Shown here: piece by piece, positions 33,501 to 46,220 of the stretch
Numbering within the stretch: the stretch's first letter is position 1
Layout of the letters: each line of letters starts with the position of its first letter
Assembly: GCF_041146795.1 (NCBI RefSeq)
Contig: NC_135187.1
Coordinates: forward strand, 17,622,556 to 17,686,555
Direction of reading: 5' to 3'
Source of the DNA: Maylandia zebra
Taxonomy: Eukaryota > Chordata > Actinopteri > Cichliformes > Cichlidae
Length of the DNA stretch: 64,000 nucleotides
The notes under the pieces: model-generated
Seen by the model: the letters and a program-made list of their open reading frames with translations, nothing else
The model's database searches: none
What the model was told of the DNA's origin: nothing
Made by a program: the position numbers and the translations under genes

Positions 33501-36500
33501 AAGGGAGCCGCCTCATCTCACGCTCCGCTGGCTGAGGCACTCCAGGGAGGGCGCACACACACACACACACACACACGTACATGACTTGTATACAAAGGCC
33601 TGCATGCACACTCCTACACGCACATACAGAGTCTTATCTATATTCTGTACAGCCTTTTTCATTTTTGCCTTTGTGAGAACAAAATTGTTATATTTTGCAA
33701 AGTAATTTTCTGCTTTGTTTCTGCCGTTGTTAAGGAAGAAACACGAAACAACTCGAGCTGATTTAATTTGTGTGAAATTTGAGTCAAGGGTAAGTTCACA
33801 CCAAATGTGGAAATCAGTAAAAACTTCATATTACCCACAATATTTTTTTCACAGACCATCTTCAAACTTTACAACAGTATACTATACCTGGGGGGAGTAC
33901 TTAAGTTGACTAAGCATTTTACCTTGACCTTGATCGTTAGCGCCCAAGGTCAAAGATGACCTTGAAAAACAAAATATGAAGAAACTATATCGAGTAATAT
34001 ATCATATGAAAGGGCACGGAGAGGGCTGTACAAGACACTGTTTTTGTAATATGAAGCCCTATGAGGTTACAGGGACACCATAGCAGGCTAACATTGTAAT
34101 ATGTGGTTATAAAAACACCATCAAAATCCAAAGTTTTAGTAAAGCCCTTGGTCTTCAGACAGACCTGCAGTGCTGAGTGCTCTTGTTTTTGCCGTGTTGC
34201 CTTAATTTGATAGAGATCGTGGAGACAGACAGGAAAACGGAGAAAAACAAGGACCACAGGTGGGATTCAAACCCATGCTAAGTGCTTTATTAGCTACTTT
34301 AGCTTCACTGCACTTACAAGACAGGTGCAAGCGTTAAACATACTGAAATATTTGTCATTTTCTTATTCATCATTTGTCATTTTCTTACCACAAATGGAGT
34401 ACAACTGGATAACGTGGCACTCCCCCTGCATTGGCCTAAAACCATGCTAGCTGCTGGTTTGTGTGGTCCATTGTTCAACGTCAGGTTTTCGTGGAGAGCT
34501 AAAATATCTGTTCACGGCTACTTTACAGCTGGAGCTGAATGAAGCTTATTGGAGATTAAATGAAAAGATAAACCACAAAGAGATGATTATCTGCTGGTTC
34601 TCTGATGTCTCCCAGTGTGTTCACAAGTAAAGCTACAAGGTGCACACATGCAGGTGATGTTGTGATGAGGTTTTGTGCTCCACAGGGTGGTTGTTTGCTT
34701 CATTTATGTGCAGTCAGGTGACGGATGGGATGGGCAGTGGACTGGTTTTCATCCATCAGCAAAGCCTTCGGGCCATTTTTACGCTTTCTTATTCTTCTCT
34801 GTCTGTCTGCCGTTCCCCTGCTCACATCCCTTCTCTTTGTTTCTTTGGCTATGTGCACTACTTTTTCCATCTTTTCTCCAGTCTACTTTTTTTTCTTCTT
34901 TCTCCGTCGTCATCTTTTTTTTTTTGCATACCACTCTTCTTCCTCTTCTCCATATCTCACTCAATCCTATTTTTCTTCAGTTTGCCTGCTTTAAATTCCT
35001 CTGTATTTATCGTCTATCCCTTTTGCCTCCCTTTGACGACTTATTTTTCTTTCTTGGCTTCACGCTCGCACACGCACACACACTTACATTGACGGTCTGT
35101 TCTGCTTACAATTAAAGCGTACCTCCCTCTTCCCTTTTCCCAAGCAGGCTCATAATAGGAAATGCCCTTGTTATCTCGTCGCGTACCAGCGTTATTAATA
35201 TAAGCCGCAGACAAACAAGGTGTGGGTACGTGCTCTGCTATGCTCCAGGCTGATATTTCATGGTCAAACCTCTCCAACGGTTTTGTGCTCATCAGCGTGG
35301 TAATGGGGCACAGAAAGGTGCCGGACAGATAAGCAAGAAAGGAAAAGGGAGAAATGTGGGAAATGAAGTGAAGTGTGGAGCTCTCCAGGGCGAAATAATA
35401 ATTCTTGAGTGTGATGTGGAATTTTTGGGGGGTTGATTGGATGGAGACATAGCTGAGTGTGGAGGGAAAAGACTCGAGGGGGTGGGAGCTGGGGGGCAGA
35501 CTCAAGTTCACAATGTATTAAATGGATGATTGCATGAGTTGGGCTGTATTTAGTTCCACTTTTATGGTTTTATGTGGTGTTATTCTTGTGCAAAAAAGAA
35601 GAATTATATTTTATTACAATCTTAACATGATGTGAGATTTCTATTATTTCTATTGTGTACTTGCTTTTTGAATAAGGGCCAGTCTCCGCTCCACAATTCA
35701 AGTCAACCAGTGGTGATGGAGATCTTGAAGGGTGACTACATTTCATATTTTGTTTTATTTTATTAAATTAAAAAAAATCCTTCCAACAAAATCTCAGAAA
35801 ACCCCGTCAAACACACACACCTGCCTTCCTACTCGATGTCCCACATCAACTGTCTGTGAATTGGTTCAGCTTTGAGGGTCTAGATCCTTCCAGAAATCTG
35901 TAACACCACACACTGAATTTTGATATTTCACAACCTGAATACTTGAATCAATGGAACAGCCTCACAGTTAGAGGAAAGTTCATCCACTGGGCTAGAAGAT
36001 TGACTCCAGGCAGCCGGTGCTCATCAACTGTCCAATTTGTTCTCTTTTAAACTAAAACTAAACTTTTTATTATGAGGCACAAAAAAAAAGCCCTAAAACC
36101 TCAACATGTTTGTTGCCAAACACTTAGCAAATGTGTTCCCTTGTTTAGTGTCTGTTTACTTTGTTGCTAACAGTAGGTTCACACGGTTTATTTAAAAAGC
36201 TGTACCATCCACCCATCTGTCGTAACTGTCTGTCTTCCATTCCTCTTTTGTTGACTTGTTGCCAACTCAGCTAAAAAGCTGCTTTCTGTTCCTTTGAGAG
36301 TCAGCACGGCGAGTTGGATTTCAAATAAATCACTTTTTCCTCTTTTCAAATGCACGTGTGAAAATGCTTCATTTACAAGCAGGCTGAATATTGAAACTGC
36401 AGCTAACTTCAGCCATTTATGTCTGTGACAGAAATTCTGTGGCATGTAAAACACATTAGATCAGGGATCAAATGACGAGCATAAAACAACAGCGATTAGA

Positions 36501-37415
36501 GGGCACGTCTTGCAATCTTATTGATCTTTCGTTCATCAGAGAAACAGCCAATATTTGTGAGACAATGTCTGTTTGATCACTGCGTTTCGCTCACCGCCCA
36601 AGCAGTAGCAATAAGCAACAAAGGAAGTGATCAGTTCTGACTTCTGTCTTGGCTCAGAGTGTGTAATTGTTTGAGGCTATCATCAAGGCAAATATTGTTT
36701 GTGTGGTTTGGATTGAGTGCAACAGTGTGCAACGTGAGAATTGCTAGAAGGTCTGAAAAGGATGCAATTAAAGCCATTAGTTATTTTTCCCTCCAATGTT
36801 TTCTCTTGAAGAAATTGCTTATTGATATCAAGACATCCAGGGAATTTACTCTCTGTCTCCTTCTGCTTTTTCCACTCCATCCTCCTCCTCCTTCTCTAAC
36901 CCTTCTCGTGTCCGTGATGAGCTCTTTGAATAGGCTCCCTGTTTGCCTCTGCTGGCTCCTGGCAAATATGCTTCTGTGTCCAGGATGAGACAATGGCAAT
37001 GATAAGACATAAAGGAAAGAAGAAAGAAGAGAAAGATGCAGAGAGACAGAGTGACACAGACAGAGAATTAGTGCTGAATGAATGAGTAAATAGAACTGGA
37101 GGAAAGATGTTGGAGCCAAGTGGAGGGACAAAGAGCTGATTGTCGCAGTAAACTGAGGGGCCTTTCAGTTCCTGGACAGTTGGTCCCTGATGTTTGTCTT
37201 AGATTCTCTGAGGAGAAGTTACAGGATTCAGCAGGTCCACTCGGTTGGTAGTTTAATTCTATGGTACTTGTTAAGAAAAAGTAACTTTTGATATGTTTTT
37301 TTTTTTATTATTACAAAATGTCTCAGATGTGAGTGCCATCACAAGTCTGTGAGTTCTTTCCTGCTACTGATTCTATTACCATCACTTAATCCTGGTTTAT
37401 TTTCATAACTCAGCG
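30575..37415. other. Intronic or intergenic DNA without supported genes
   Basis: Contains (GT)n or (CA)n tracts near 32,091-32,120, 32,805-32,824 and 33,551-33,576 and a pyrimidine-rich block at 34,780-35,060 that produces long meaningless open frames in several registers. No exon or RNA gene is supported. Confidence 0.5.
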
Positions 37416-37417
37416 CT

Positions 37418-37850
37418 GTGGTTCTTATAAAGCGCTTTTCTACTCAACTTGAGCAGTCAAAGCAATTTATACAATACACTTCATTCACTTATTCACATGC
37501 AAGCACTTTACTTCTACTCTTAGGCGCTTTCTATCTAATATTAACACCCATTCATTTTCTAATAAGTGTATTGGATTTAGTATCTTTCATGCAGACTGGT
37601 GCAGCCAGGGTTTGAACCAACAACTTTCTGATTAGTAACTTACTGTAATTCAAGTTTTATTTGTGTACCGCTAAATCACCTCAATGTGCTTTATAATGCA
37701 CGGTAACGACATTACAATAATACAAAGATAACCCCAACAATCTGACGATCCCCTATGAGCAAGGACTTAGCGACAGTGGGAAGGAAAAACTTGCTTTTAA
37801 CAGGAAGAACCCTCTGGTAGAAACAGGACAAAACACTGTGGAAGAGAGCC
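37418..37850 (+). repeat. Two adjacent fish dispersed repeats
   Basis: 37,418-37,625 contains TTATAAAGCGCTTTTCTAC and ACCCATTCATTTTC, words of a common fish repeat. 37,640-37,850 contains AAGTTTTATTTGTG, CCCCTATGAGCAAGGACTTAG and CGACAGTGGGAAGGAAAAAC, ending in TTTTAACAGGAAGAACC. The second family also occurs, broken, at 59,680-60,115. Confidence 0.55.
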
Positions 37851-39736
37851 AGAGATCAATAAAAAATAATGTTTAAATGCAAAGTGGTGTGTAAAGACAT
37901 GACCTGCACAACATTCTGAGAAGCTGTGCTTTTTGATAATGATGATGATGATGATGCGCCACACGCTACACCTAAAAGCTCGCAGAAGGTATCTGCCCGT
38001 GCATGCCTGGACATGTCTGTGTTGCAAGCATCAGTTGCATGGCGCGGTGCAACATGAAACTATAGCGACGCAGATTCAATTCATCATGAACCTCATAGTA
38101 ATGATATTATTTGAATGCATTAGTAAAAAAAAGAGCTAAAAATAGCCTCCATGGGAGAGCTTTCGCCCATCACTTTGGCTGTCATCTATCACTGATATCA
38201 TCAACCATCACAACGCTTTATCAAAATTAATTTTTGTCTTTTTATTGGAAGATTTTGTGTGATTGGGTTAAACATCGTTAGGATTTTATAGAAGAATAGG
38301 AAACCTGTTTGATGTTGAAGTGTTATTTTGGTTGTGCGAATCAGCTGTTTGCACTGGAAATGTTTTCAATAATTTGAATAATAAGTCCTTCAGTTGTTAA
38401 TAGTTCTAAGGTAACCTCGACCCAAATCGTTGTTATCTTGAAAACTTTTAAGCAAACTGTGTATTTCAATCACAAGACATGAAGCTGAGTATAAAACCAA
38501 AATCAGTGGTCATGTGCAACAACTTGACAGTTGACAGTTTGCTGATCATTTACTTGTGCAATTTTTTTTTCTTGTATAGATCAGTGACATTGCAAAGACA
38601 GCATGCTTGGCCTAGGGAGTAGCACTTAAAAAAAATCCCAGCAAAGCTTAAACGCTTGGGCTGCGTTGCAGAAGCAGCACTTTTTCTTCAGACAGTGGAA
38701 GTAGAAGTTTTGACAAGAGCAGGAAAAAGAAGGAGGGGAAGATGAAGGCAGTGTACCTTCTAGCTCCTGGTAAAGGAAGTGATCTGAGTGCCAGTGAGAG
38801 GCAAAGAGAGGAATAGATGTGGGATGTGAGCTTGAAAAAAGGCAAGGAGACCCACCACAGCAGGGTGCTCTGCTGAGCTGCGCTAAAGAGCAACATGAAA
38901 AAGGTTTTGAACTTGAGCCAGGCCCCTTAGCTATACAGATACTGAGGGACTGAGGAGAGGAGAAAAAAAAGAGAGGAAATGATGGGAGGATAGGAAAGTT
39001 TAAGAAAAGGGAGGATTAGACAGGAGGGGTGAAGATGAAAAGAGTTGCAAGTACTGAAGAGGAAAGAGGAAAATGGGCGCGGAGAGGACGGCAAAGAGGC
39101 GAAAAAGATGAAACCTGGGTAGAGACGTAAAGGAAAGTGCTTTCCACAGTCTTCTTTCAACTTGACAGAGTACGGGATGAAGCTGTGGAATGAGAAGTAA
39201 TTTCTAAAACAGAACAACAATTCTCCAGGGGACACCGTTCCTGTAAGAAAAAACGAAACCTACAACCACTCTTAAACAAAGGAGGGAATTCAAACATGAA
39301 GACTCCCTTTGGGATAACAGTGGAAATTTATTAGAGGGTGCAATTTAGGTGGAGCTTTGCGTATGACTCATTCAGAAATGAATTCAAGAGTGTTCGCTGA
39401 TCCAGAGGAATTTAGGAATGAAAGACTATAGCTGGGGATAAGAGCCAGTGGCAACTCTCAGATGGGCCAAACGAGACAGATTTGCTAGACATAACAATTC
39501 TTAGAAATTTCTAGCACACTGATGAAAATGTTTTCAGTCTGACGTTGTCCTTCTGGAAAATTTTCCTAATCCTGAAGTGAGGCTCCAACCTTTTATAGCT
39601 TGTAGAGATTTAGTCAGTGTACAGAGGAGCTGGTGGTGAAAAACTGGTAGACAGAACAAAGCAAGTACCAGAACTGTACATGACCCGGTTGAACCTCAAC
39701 TTTTGATCAGACTGGAATATAATAGGAGTTCAATCC

Positions 39737-39767
39737 CTCCATCCATCCATCCATCCATCCATCCATG
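39737..39767 (+). repeat. (CCAT)n microsatellite
   Basis: About seven tandem CCAT units followed by imperfect copies. Confidence 0.85.
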
Positions 39768-41277
39768 TCCGTCCATCCAGGTTGTCAGGACAGCAGTCTA
39801 GGCAGAGAAATCCAGGAATACCACAGCGTTCCTGAGAGTTTTAGTGTCTCCAGTGTTTCCTGGGTCTGCTTTGAGGCCTTCTAGGCTTATGTAGATGCCT
39901 GAACCACATCAACTGGCTCCTTTTAGTGTGAAGGAGCTGCTGGTCTACTCACTTTGGCTTGATAAAACTTCTCAATCTGTTGTTAAGGGTGAGTCCAGCT
40001 ACCCTGCAGAAGAAGCTCATTTTCACTGCTTGTATCTACCATCTCATTATTATTTGGTCACTATGCAGAGTTCGACCGGTCGATGGGTAATTTGTTTCTC
40101 TTCCCCACACCAGACTAGCACAGCGCTGGTACAGATACGAAACCTGTCACTTCTCTTCACTTGGGAAAATTCCTTTTCTGCTGAAAAAGGGGGGCGTGCC
40201 GACTCTGGGTCAGAGACAGGTCTCTTTATGTGATCGATATTCCTTTTTGTACAACGTTACATCCTTTGGTTTATACTATCCTATCCTTTTAGTCATCAAC
40301 CTTACCTTACTTTTGTGTAGTCTGCTTGTGTCTTTTCGTTGGTTCTGCAAGTCTCTGGAGTAATAAAATACCATTATTTCAATGAACATTTCCTCGTAAG
40401 GTGCTAAAGTGCTGTCTAACACCTTGGATTCAAAACCTCCCTCAGGTTCAGTTCGGTTGATATCTAGTGAAGATGACTGTGCATGATTGTTATGCTGGAA
40501 GAAACCAGTCCAGCAAGGATAGAAAGGTTTAACCGAGTTTAAAGGTGAGCACTCGGCACAGCTCAGCATAGTTTGCAGTGATATGAAACAAACCAGCTAA
40601 ATGCGCCTACAGGGTATCAAAGCCACCAGATGTAAAGGTCAAGCATTCAGGCCTGTCCTAATTTTTGGGTGTACACCACACTTCCATTCACCCATTTGTT
40701 GTGAATACCATAAAGTACAACTTATCTGATCATATCACCTTTTTTTCCATATCAGTATTTATGGTGTTTCCCCTACTGAGCTCTCAAATGTGCAGTCGTC
40801 TTTGTAATGTGCAATAAAAATGACCCTCTTTGTCTAGTTGTTGAAGTTGTTGTTGTTACTGCTGACAGTGTGATCACATCTGATGCCGACCTGTAATAGT
40901 GCACAAGAATCACGGTCATTTACTGTGTGCCGTTGACCACGATGTCTTTCTGAGACCAATCTTTACTCCCGTTGAAGCCATCTGGAAAGCTCTGGTGACT
41001 GAAACTCTCCATTTGTGCCCCCGCATTGAACTTACTTTGACCTTTTTCTCCTGCCATCTGAACCTTTTCTCATTTCCCAAATTGCACTTTCTCAATTCCT
41101 TTCCTTGACTCATGAGAGACCCTAGAGTAAGACAGAAACCTGTGGATAGAAGAATCGAGACAGATGATGAGACAGACTTGTTTTGTAGTTGTGTAGTTTG
41201 ACACAGCGACATCGATTTATGATCTCAGGTGTAAAAGTGTTTAAGACATTTTTTATGTTTTGTACTCAGGGTCACAC

Positions 41278-41621
41278 TTAATTATGGGGCGATCGTGGCT
41301 CAAGAGTTGGGAGTTCGCCTTGTAATCGGAAGGTTGCCGGTTCGAGCCCCGGCTTGGACAGTCTTGGTCGTTGTGTCCTTGGGCAAGACACTTCACCCGT
41401 TGCCTCAGAGGGCCTGGTGGCGCCAGTGTCCGGCAGAAACCTGTGGATAGAAGAGTCAAGGCAGATGATGATGTCAGTGCGCCCCAGGGTGGCTGTGGCT
41501 ACAACGTAGCTTGCCATCACCAGTATGTGAATGGGTGGATGACTGGTTGTGTAAAGTGCTTTGGGGTCCTTAGGGACTAGTAAAAGCGCTATACAAATAC
41601 AAACCATTTACCATTTAATTA
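41278..41621 (+). mobile_element. tRNA-derived SINE, copy 1
   Basis: The element begins GGGGCGATCGTGGCTCAAG, has a pol III B-box (GGTTCGAGCCCC at about 41,339-41,350), a central body with CCTTGGGCAAGACACTTCACC and a tail AAAGTGCTTTGGGGTCC...CGCTATACAAATAC. It is flanked by the 7-base direct repeat TTAATTA (41278-41284 and 41615-41621). The tail resembles the L2-type LINE end, which suggests mobilisation by an L2-like enzyme. A patch at 41434-41471 differs from the other copy at 59.7 kb and copies nearby sequence. I believe this family is common in cichlids and their relatives. Confidence 0.8.
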
Positions 41622-42000
41622 GTGTGACACACACGTGTCGTGAAGAGCAGAAAGTTTGACTACCTTAAAAACGCTAATAGTTGTTCAAAGAGCAGTCCTC
41701 CAATCAGTTCGGATGTCCCAGCTGTGTGCCACGCCTCTTTTATGAGCTGAACGTAAAAACTCTGTGTAGTAATACAGGCTTGCTGTATTCTGTGCTCCAG
41801 ATGCATTTTAGCAATTTAGACATCCTTTAACAGAGCATACTAAGGGCAGGGGACACAAGGAAAGCACAAATTAGTGAAATGAGTAACAGCATTTTATTTT
41901 TTATGTAAGATATTACAATTTATGGATGTGGATGCTTCTGCATTTGTTGTGTTTCTCCGCTTATTTATTCAGGATTTTACTTTAGGTTTCAGTCACACAG

Positions 42001-42664
42001 GCTTAGAGAACCGTTGGCAACCTCTTGGGAACCTGTGGTTGCTAAGGAAAATTTGTATTCCCCAACCAGTTGGAGAGTGGTTGCTGGAGGTTGCAGGCTA
42101 ACGCTGGGTGATACTGATCACAAAGAAGGCACTGCACCCAAAAAACCTCCTTATGATTTACCACCTCCACAGTGCTGCAGTTCCCCTTAATTTGTGTGTA
42201 AGATGGAGGCTTGTCAGCAAAAACTCAGCAACTACAACAATGTTACAAAAGGCACAGCTTTTACTTTGAAGATGAACGTTTAATGTTTCCAATTTGCATT
42301 CAAAACTTCAAGTTCCGCAGCCACTTAGCTAGTTTTCAGTGTTTGCATCTTCCATTCTAGCAATAAGTGACTGCAGCAGTCTGCTTGCAACCAATGCAAT
42401 CACAGGGAGGTTATCAGTGCAGCACCACATACCTCTTTACCGTAACTGACAGTAACCTTCATTAATCACTTGCAAACTGGTTGGGGAAGATTCATTTTCC
42501 CCTAGCAACCAGGTGTTGCCAGGGAGTCATTGACTTCTCTCTAGACCTGTGTGATTTGGACTTATGCAATAAATTTCACAGCAGCTGCCATCAACCTCCA
42601 GCAACCACTCACCAACCGGTTGGGGAATATAAATTTTACCAAGAAACCGGTGATCTCTAGGCAT
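42001..42664. mobile_element. Long inverted-repeat (foldback-like) element
   Basis: The left arm (about 42,001-42,098) and the right arm (about 42,588-42,664) are reverse complements with about 80-90 per cent identity by eye. Both contain ATTCCCCAACC, GTTGG, AGTGGTTGCTGGAGGTTG and GGTTGCTA/GGTTTCTT words. A third related arm lies near 42,475-42,530 (CTGGTTGGGGAAGATTCATT, CCCCTAGCAACC). No open frame encodes a transposase. This looks like a non-autonomous foldback or MITE-type DNA element. No target duplication could be fixed. Confidence 0.6.
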
Positions 42665-44202
42665 TAATACTTTAATTCACCTCTCTCCATGTCATCATCT
42701 CTAAAAGTTACAGAGAGTATCGTGTTGCCGTTTGACCGCAAAGGTCACTAAAATAATCTGCTTACTAATCTGCCCCTACAGCTATTTTATTTACATCCTC
42801 CCTTCATTCCCTTCATGCCATTGTGTTCAGCTTCTGCATTGTTTGTCAGATTTAAATAAATGTTCAGAGATTTGTTTCCTCCTAACCTGTCACTACCAGT
42901 AAGAAAGAATGTGACATGGTCTGTTTTGTTTTTTAAAGCAGCTATGTCGGTTTCGATAAAGAGCAAGCTGCGGTGGCTCCTTCAGCAGGAGAGACGCAGG
43001 ACGGGACGATTCACACTATAATTAGTCACTTTCCATCATTGATCCTATACACATCATTATAAATATGCTATATATATGTATGTATATGTATGGGTATGTA
43101 CATGTACACGGTATATGAGACAGAGAGAGAAAGAGAAACTCAAGAGCTCAAAAACAGGTCATTAACTGGGAATTTAAAAGCCTGACTCAGAGCAACAAAT
43201 GAAGCTGGGACATTAGCTTCTTTTCAGCCACGTTATGAAGGTTATTTTTAGACTCTTGTCATCTACACAATACCTCATAAAATAACAACGCTAGTAGGGT
43301 TTGGCTTCTGAACACATATTCGCTCTGTGCCTGTGGGTGTAGGTTACTCTTTGATTTTGAATTCCTGTAAATGTTTTGTTTTTATAGCATTCTAGACGAT
43401 ATAAAGGGGGCTGGAAGTAGACTAGAAGCTGGTATTGGAATGATTGAAGGTACGTGGCGCGCAGTTAGACCTCCTTTTCCCTCCAAATATTTTGAGCATA
43501 CAAAGACAAGTGCTGGCCGTCAGCCGCCACAGTAACTAATCACTCAGACAGCGTGGTTGTGGCCTCTCATTAAACAGGCTGTAACAGTGAAAGGAACACT
43601 ATTAATGACTCTGCAATACTTGTTACACACACAGTTCTTTCAGTCTTAATGGCAGAATATCTGTAAGCTCTGTAGTTGTGCTGGATACGGGTGCTTGCGA
43701 CGCAATATCAGTTAATAGGTGCAGGTGAGCGCTGTGCTTTCCTATATTCTGTCAGTAAACAGAAGCTGCATGAGCTTAACCCCCCTGCTGTGTTCCCCCA
43801 ACAATACAGACGCTGTTCCAGAAACTTCACATCCCATTTGCTCTGATGTCTGCGCTGCCGCCTCACACGGGAGCTTTTTCAGCACTTTCTCCCCCCTGCT
43901 CCTGTTATGTTGCATCCACTAAGGGCTGGAAGCGAGCATATAACACATTATCCTCTATAGCAGGGTTATCCCCCTCGTGCTTCCCTAACTTGACGTTGTC
44001 AACCGAGCATGCTCAGATTCGATCAACAAGAATTTGCGAGGAGGCCATTCGAGTGGATGTTGAATCCCTGCGTGAATCACACAGTGTGCTTGCTCTTTTC
44101 CTGAGCTCTCTGCATATTCTGGGGTTATTTTTCCTTATTATGTTACCGGCAGACGTGTGCGTTGACTCTCAAACACGGTCTTCTCTTGTTTTTGTTTTAC
44201 AG

Positions 44203-44239
44203 GTGATGAATGACGAGACTCATCCATTTCTCTCTTGAG
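44203..44239 (+). other. Weak candidate for a 37-base exon
   Basis: A T-rich tract ending TTTTGTTTTACAG is followed by 37 bases and then GTAGGA. The segment has its own ATG (44206) and in-frame TGA (44236-44238), so it would be an untranslated exon. It could easily be chance. Confidence 0.15.
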
Positions 44240-46033
44240 GTAGGATATTAACTGTTTCAGTTACTCAGTCATTCGAAGAATGGTAAGCCCTGCCAATTAG
44301 CAGACTTCTCGCTAACCCCTCTACCTCCCTACCTCCACCCTTCCCACACGGTGCAGGCAAAGAATCTGTGTGAATGCTCAGAGACGGAGACATTAGACTC
44401 TTTCCTGCAAAAAGTTTTCCCCAAAAATGTTTTTTTATGTGTGGATGTGCAAAGTTTGACAGCTTTAATAATTCAAACCAGAATGCGTGACATGAGCATG
44501 TCTCTGTCTCTATCAATTCAACTTAACAAATGCCATCATCATTAATATTGTGGATGTATTAAGCCAGGAAAAACGTGCTATGCTGCTAAGCAGCATATCG
44601 CTTATGTATAATGTCTCTATTCCTGCTTTACACTGTGTGTGATTGCATGCAAGTGCGAATAGATGAAGTATGATGGTAATATTGTATGTATATGCTGGAG
44701 GTTCCTGTCTTTGTGTTCCTATTGTGTGTGGTTGTATGCAGATCTGAAAAGTTCTGCATTATCAGCCTCTTGGCAACAAGCAAGCGGAGTTCTGGTCTGT
44801 CTGTTTGTTGCGGAGGCCCTGTCGCCCCGGGTTACAGGGTTGCTAGGGAATAGATGGACAGACTGGCATCACCAAAGTGCCAGCGCGGCATGTGGGGTGC
44901 TCCACATCTCTGGTCTGCTCTTTTTGTTTGATATGTTCCCTTTTGTCTTATATCAGAGAGGCTGTAAATTAATTTTGCCAGGTGAAAAGCAGCGATAGGA
45001 TCGCTTTTCTGACCACGTCATACAAACTAAGAAGCTTTCTTGTGCTGGGCTTTTAGGATTTTAAGGTCACTTTAGCCACCAGCACTTTCAGTGCGATAAA
45101 TCGGGTCCAGGACCTTTGGTAGTTACATTTTCTTTGGATTTCTTTTTTTGTTTTGTTTTGTTTTGGCTTTGATTATCCATTTCTGCGCAAGTCTAAAACA
45201 TCTCAAACTGCTCCTATATTTATCAGGGTGTCACAAGAAATTAAAATTCAGTCGATTGTGATTATTATAACATCATCACTTTCAAAGCAGCCACTGAGAT
45301 CGAGATGGAGAGCCTACAACGAGAATGAGATCTGAAACTACCACAGGGCCTACCGGTGCGTTAGTCAGCTGAGATGGAAGTACAGCCGTTGCCATTCTAG
45401 CCCCTGAGGCTCATATCGTTAACTACTGCTACTTAGCAATGCTGCTAGAGACATATATGTAATACAGAAGCTAAATTCTCCCTTCTAAATAGACTAGGTT
45501 AGAATAGGCTGACCGCATTTCTCTAGCACCTTTCATTTAGCTTCAACCTTCTGCTTTTTTGCTCATTGCTAAGCTGCAAGCTGTTGCACCACAGTTTTCT
45601 TTTTCATCAGCACATAAGATGCTGCTTTTCTCCCTCTGCTAGGATCATCTTAAAGATTTCTTAAAGTACGTGTGTGTTGCACCATTATTTCGACATCTTG
45701 TAGAATTGTCTCCTTTTGAGCGTGATGCAACCCGATTTCAAAATCAGGTGAGATTATTTTTTTAAACTCCTCTAAACTGAGCTGATAAGTCCCCAGCAGG
45801 TGCTTCTCAAAAACCCACTCCACCAACCGAGTCCAGCACCGAGCCATGTGGGGGATTAGGAAGCAGTTTTGTGCGCTCGCTGTGTAAACAGGGTGTGTTC
45901 TGTCCTCACAAACAGGAAGCCAGCGCGCTGTTTTATCATCCTTCCCCAACTGGTGCCTTTTCTTTTAACAATTAGCAGACGAGGAATCATAAATGCATCG
46001 GGAATGGAGATCCTGTTTGTTTCCAGGAATAGT

Positions 46034-46047
46034 GTTGTCATGGTGAC
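46034..46047 (+). promoter_or_regulatory. X-box-like motif
   Basis: GTTGTCATGGTGAC is one base from the RFX-bound X-box form GTTGCCATGGTGAC. It lies in non-repetitive intronic sequence. Confidence 0.3.
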
Positions 46048-46189
46048 GGAGGCACGTCTTTGTGCGCTGCGAATCACAGAAATAGTTGTGTCATGCTTTT
46101 ACTGTAAAGTGCACGAGTTAACATGATGTTGATCATGTAATCGTCAAGATAATCTCTGTGCATGGTTGATGGTTGTAAAATACGTGTGT

Positions 46190-46220
46190 GTCACAGTGTG
46201 TGTGTGTGTGTGTGTGTGTC
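46190..46220 (+). repeat. (GT)n microsatellite
   Basis: Near-perfect GT dinucleotide run. A (CA)n run follows at about 46,352-46,371. Confidence 0.85.

Noticed and set aside
34673..35115. Three overlapping long plus-strand open frames
   Set aside because: A pyrimidine-rich low-complexity block gives Phe/Ser/Leu-rich frames in several registers at once, so they arise from composition.
41339..41350. B-box-like GGTTCGAGCCCC as a tRNA gene
   Set aside because: It is part of a SINE. The flanking sequence does not fold into a tRNA cloverleaf and the copy has a target duplication as a retroposon.
42944..43021. 25-codon basic, amphipathic open frame ending in TAA
   Set aside because: Attractive composition but too short to separate from chance, with no conserved context visible.
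45650..45949. 99-codon minus-strand open frame with a fairly balanced amino-acid mix
   Set aside because: It has no recognised domain and no splice or polyadenylation context, and a second frame overlaps it. It cannot be supported as a gene.
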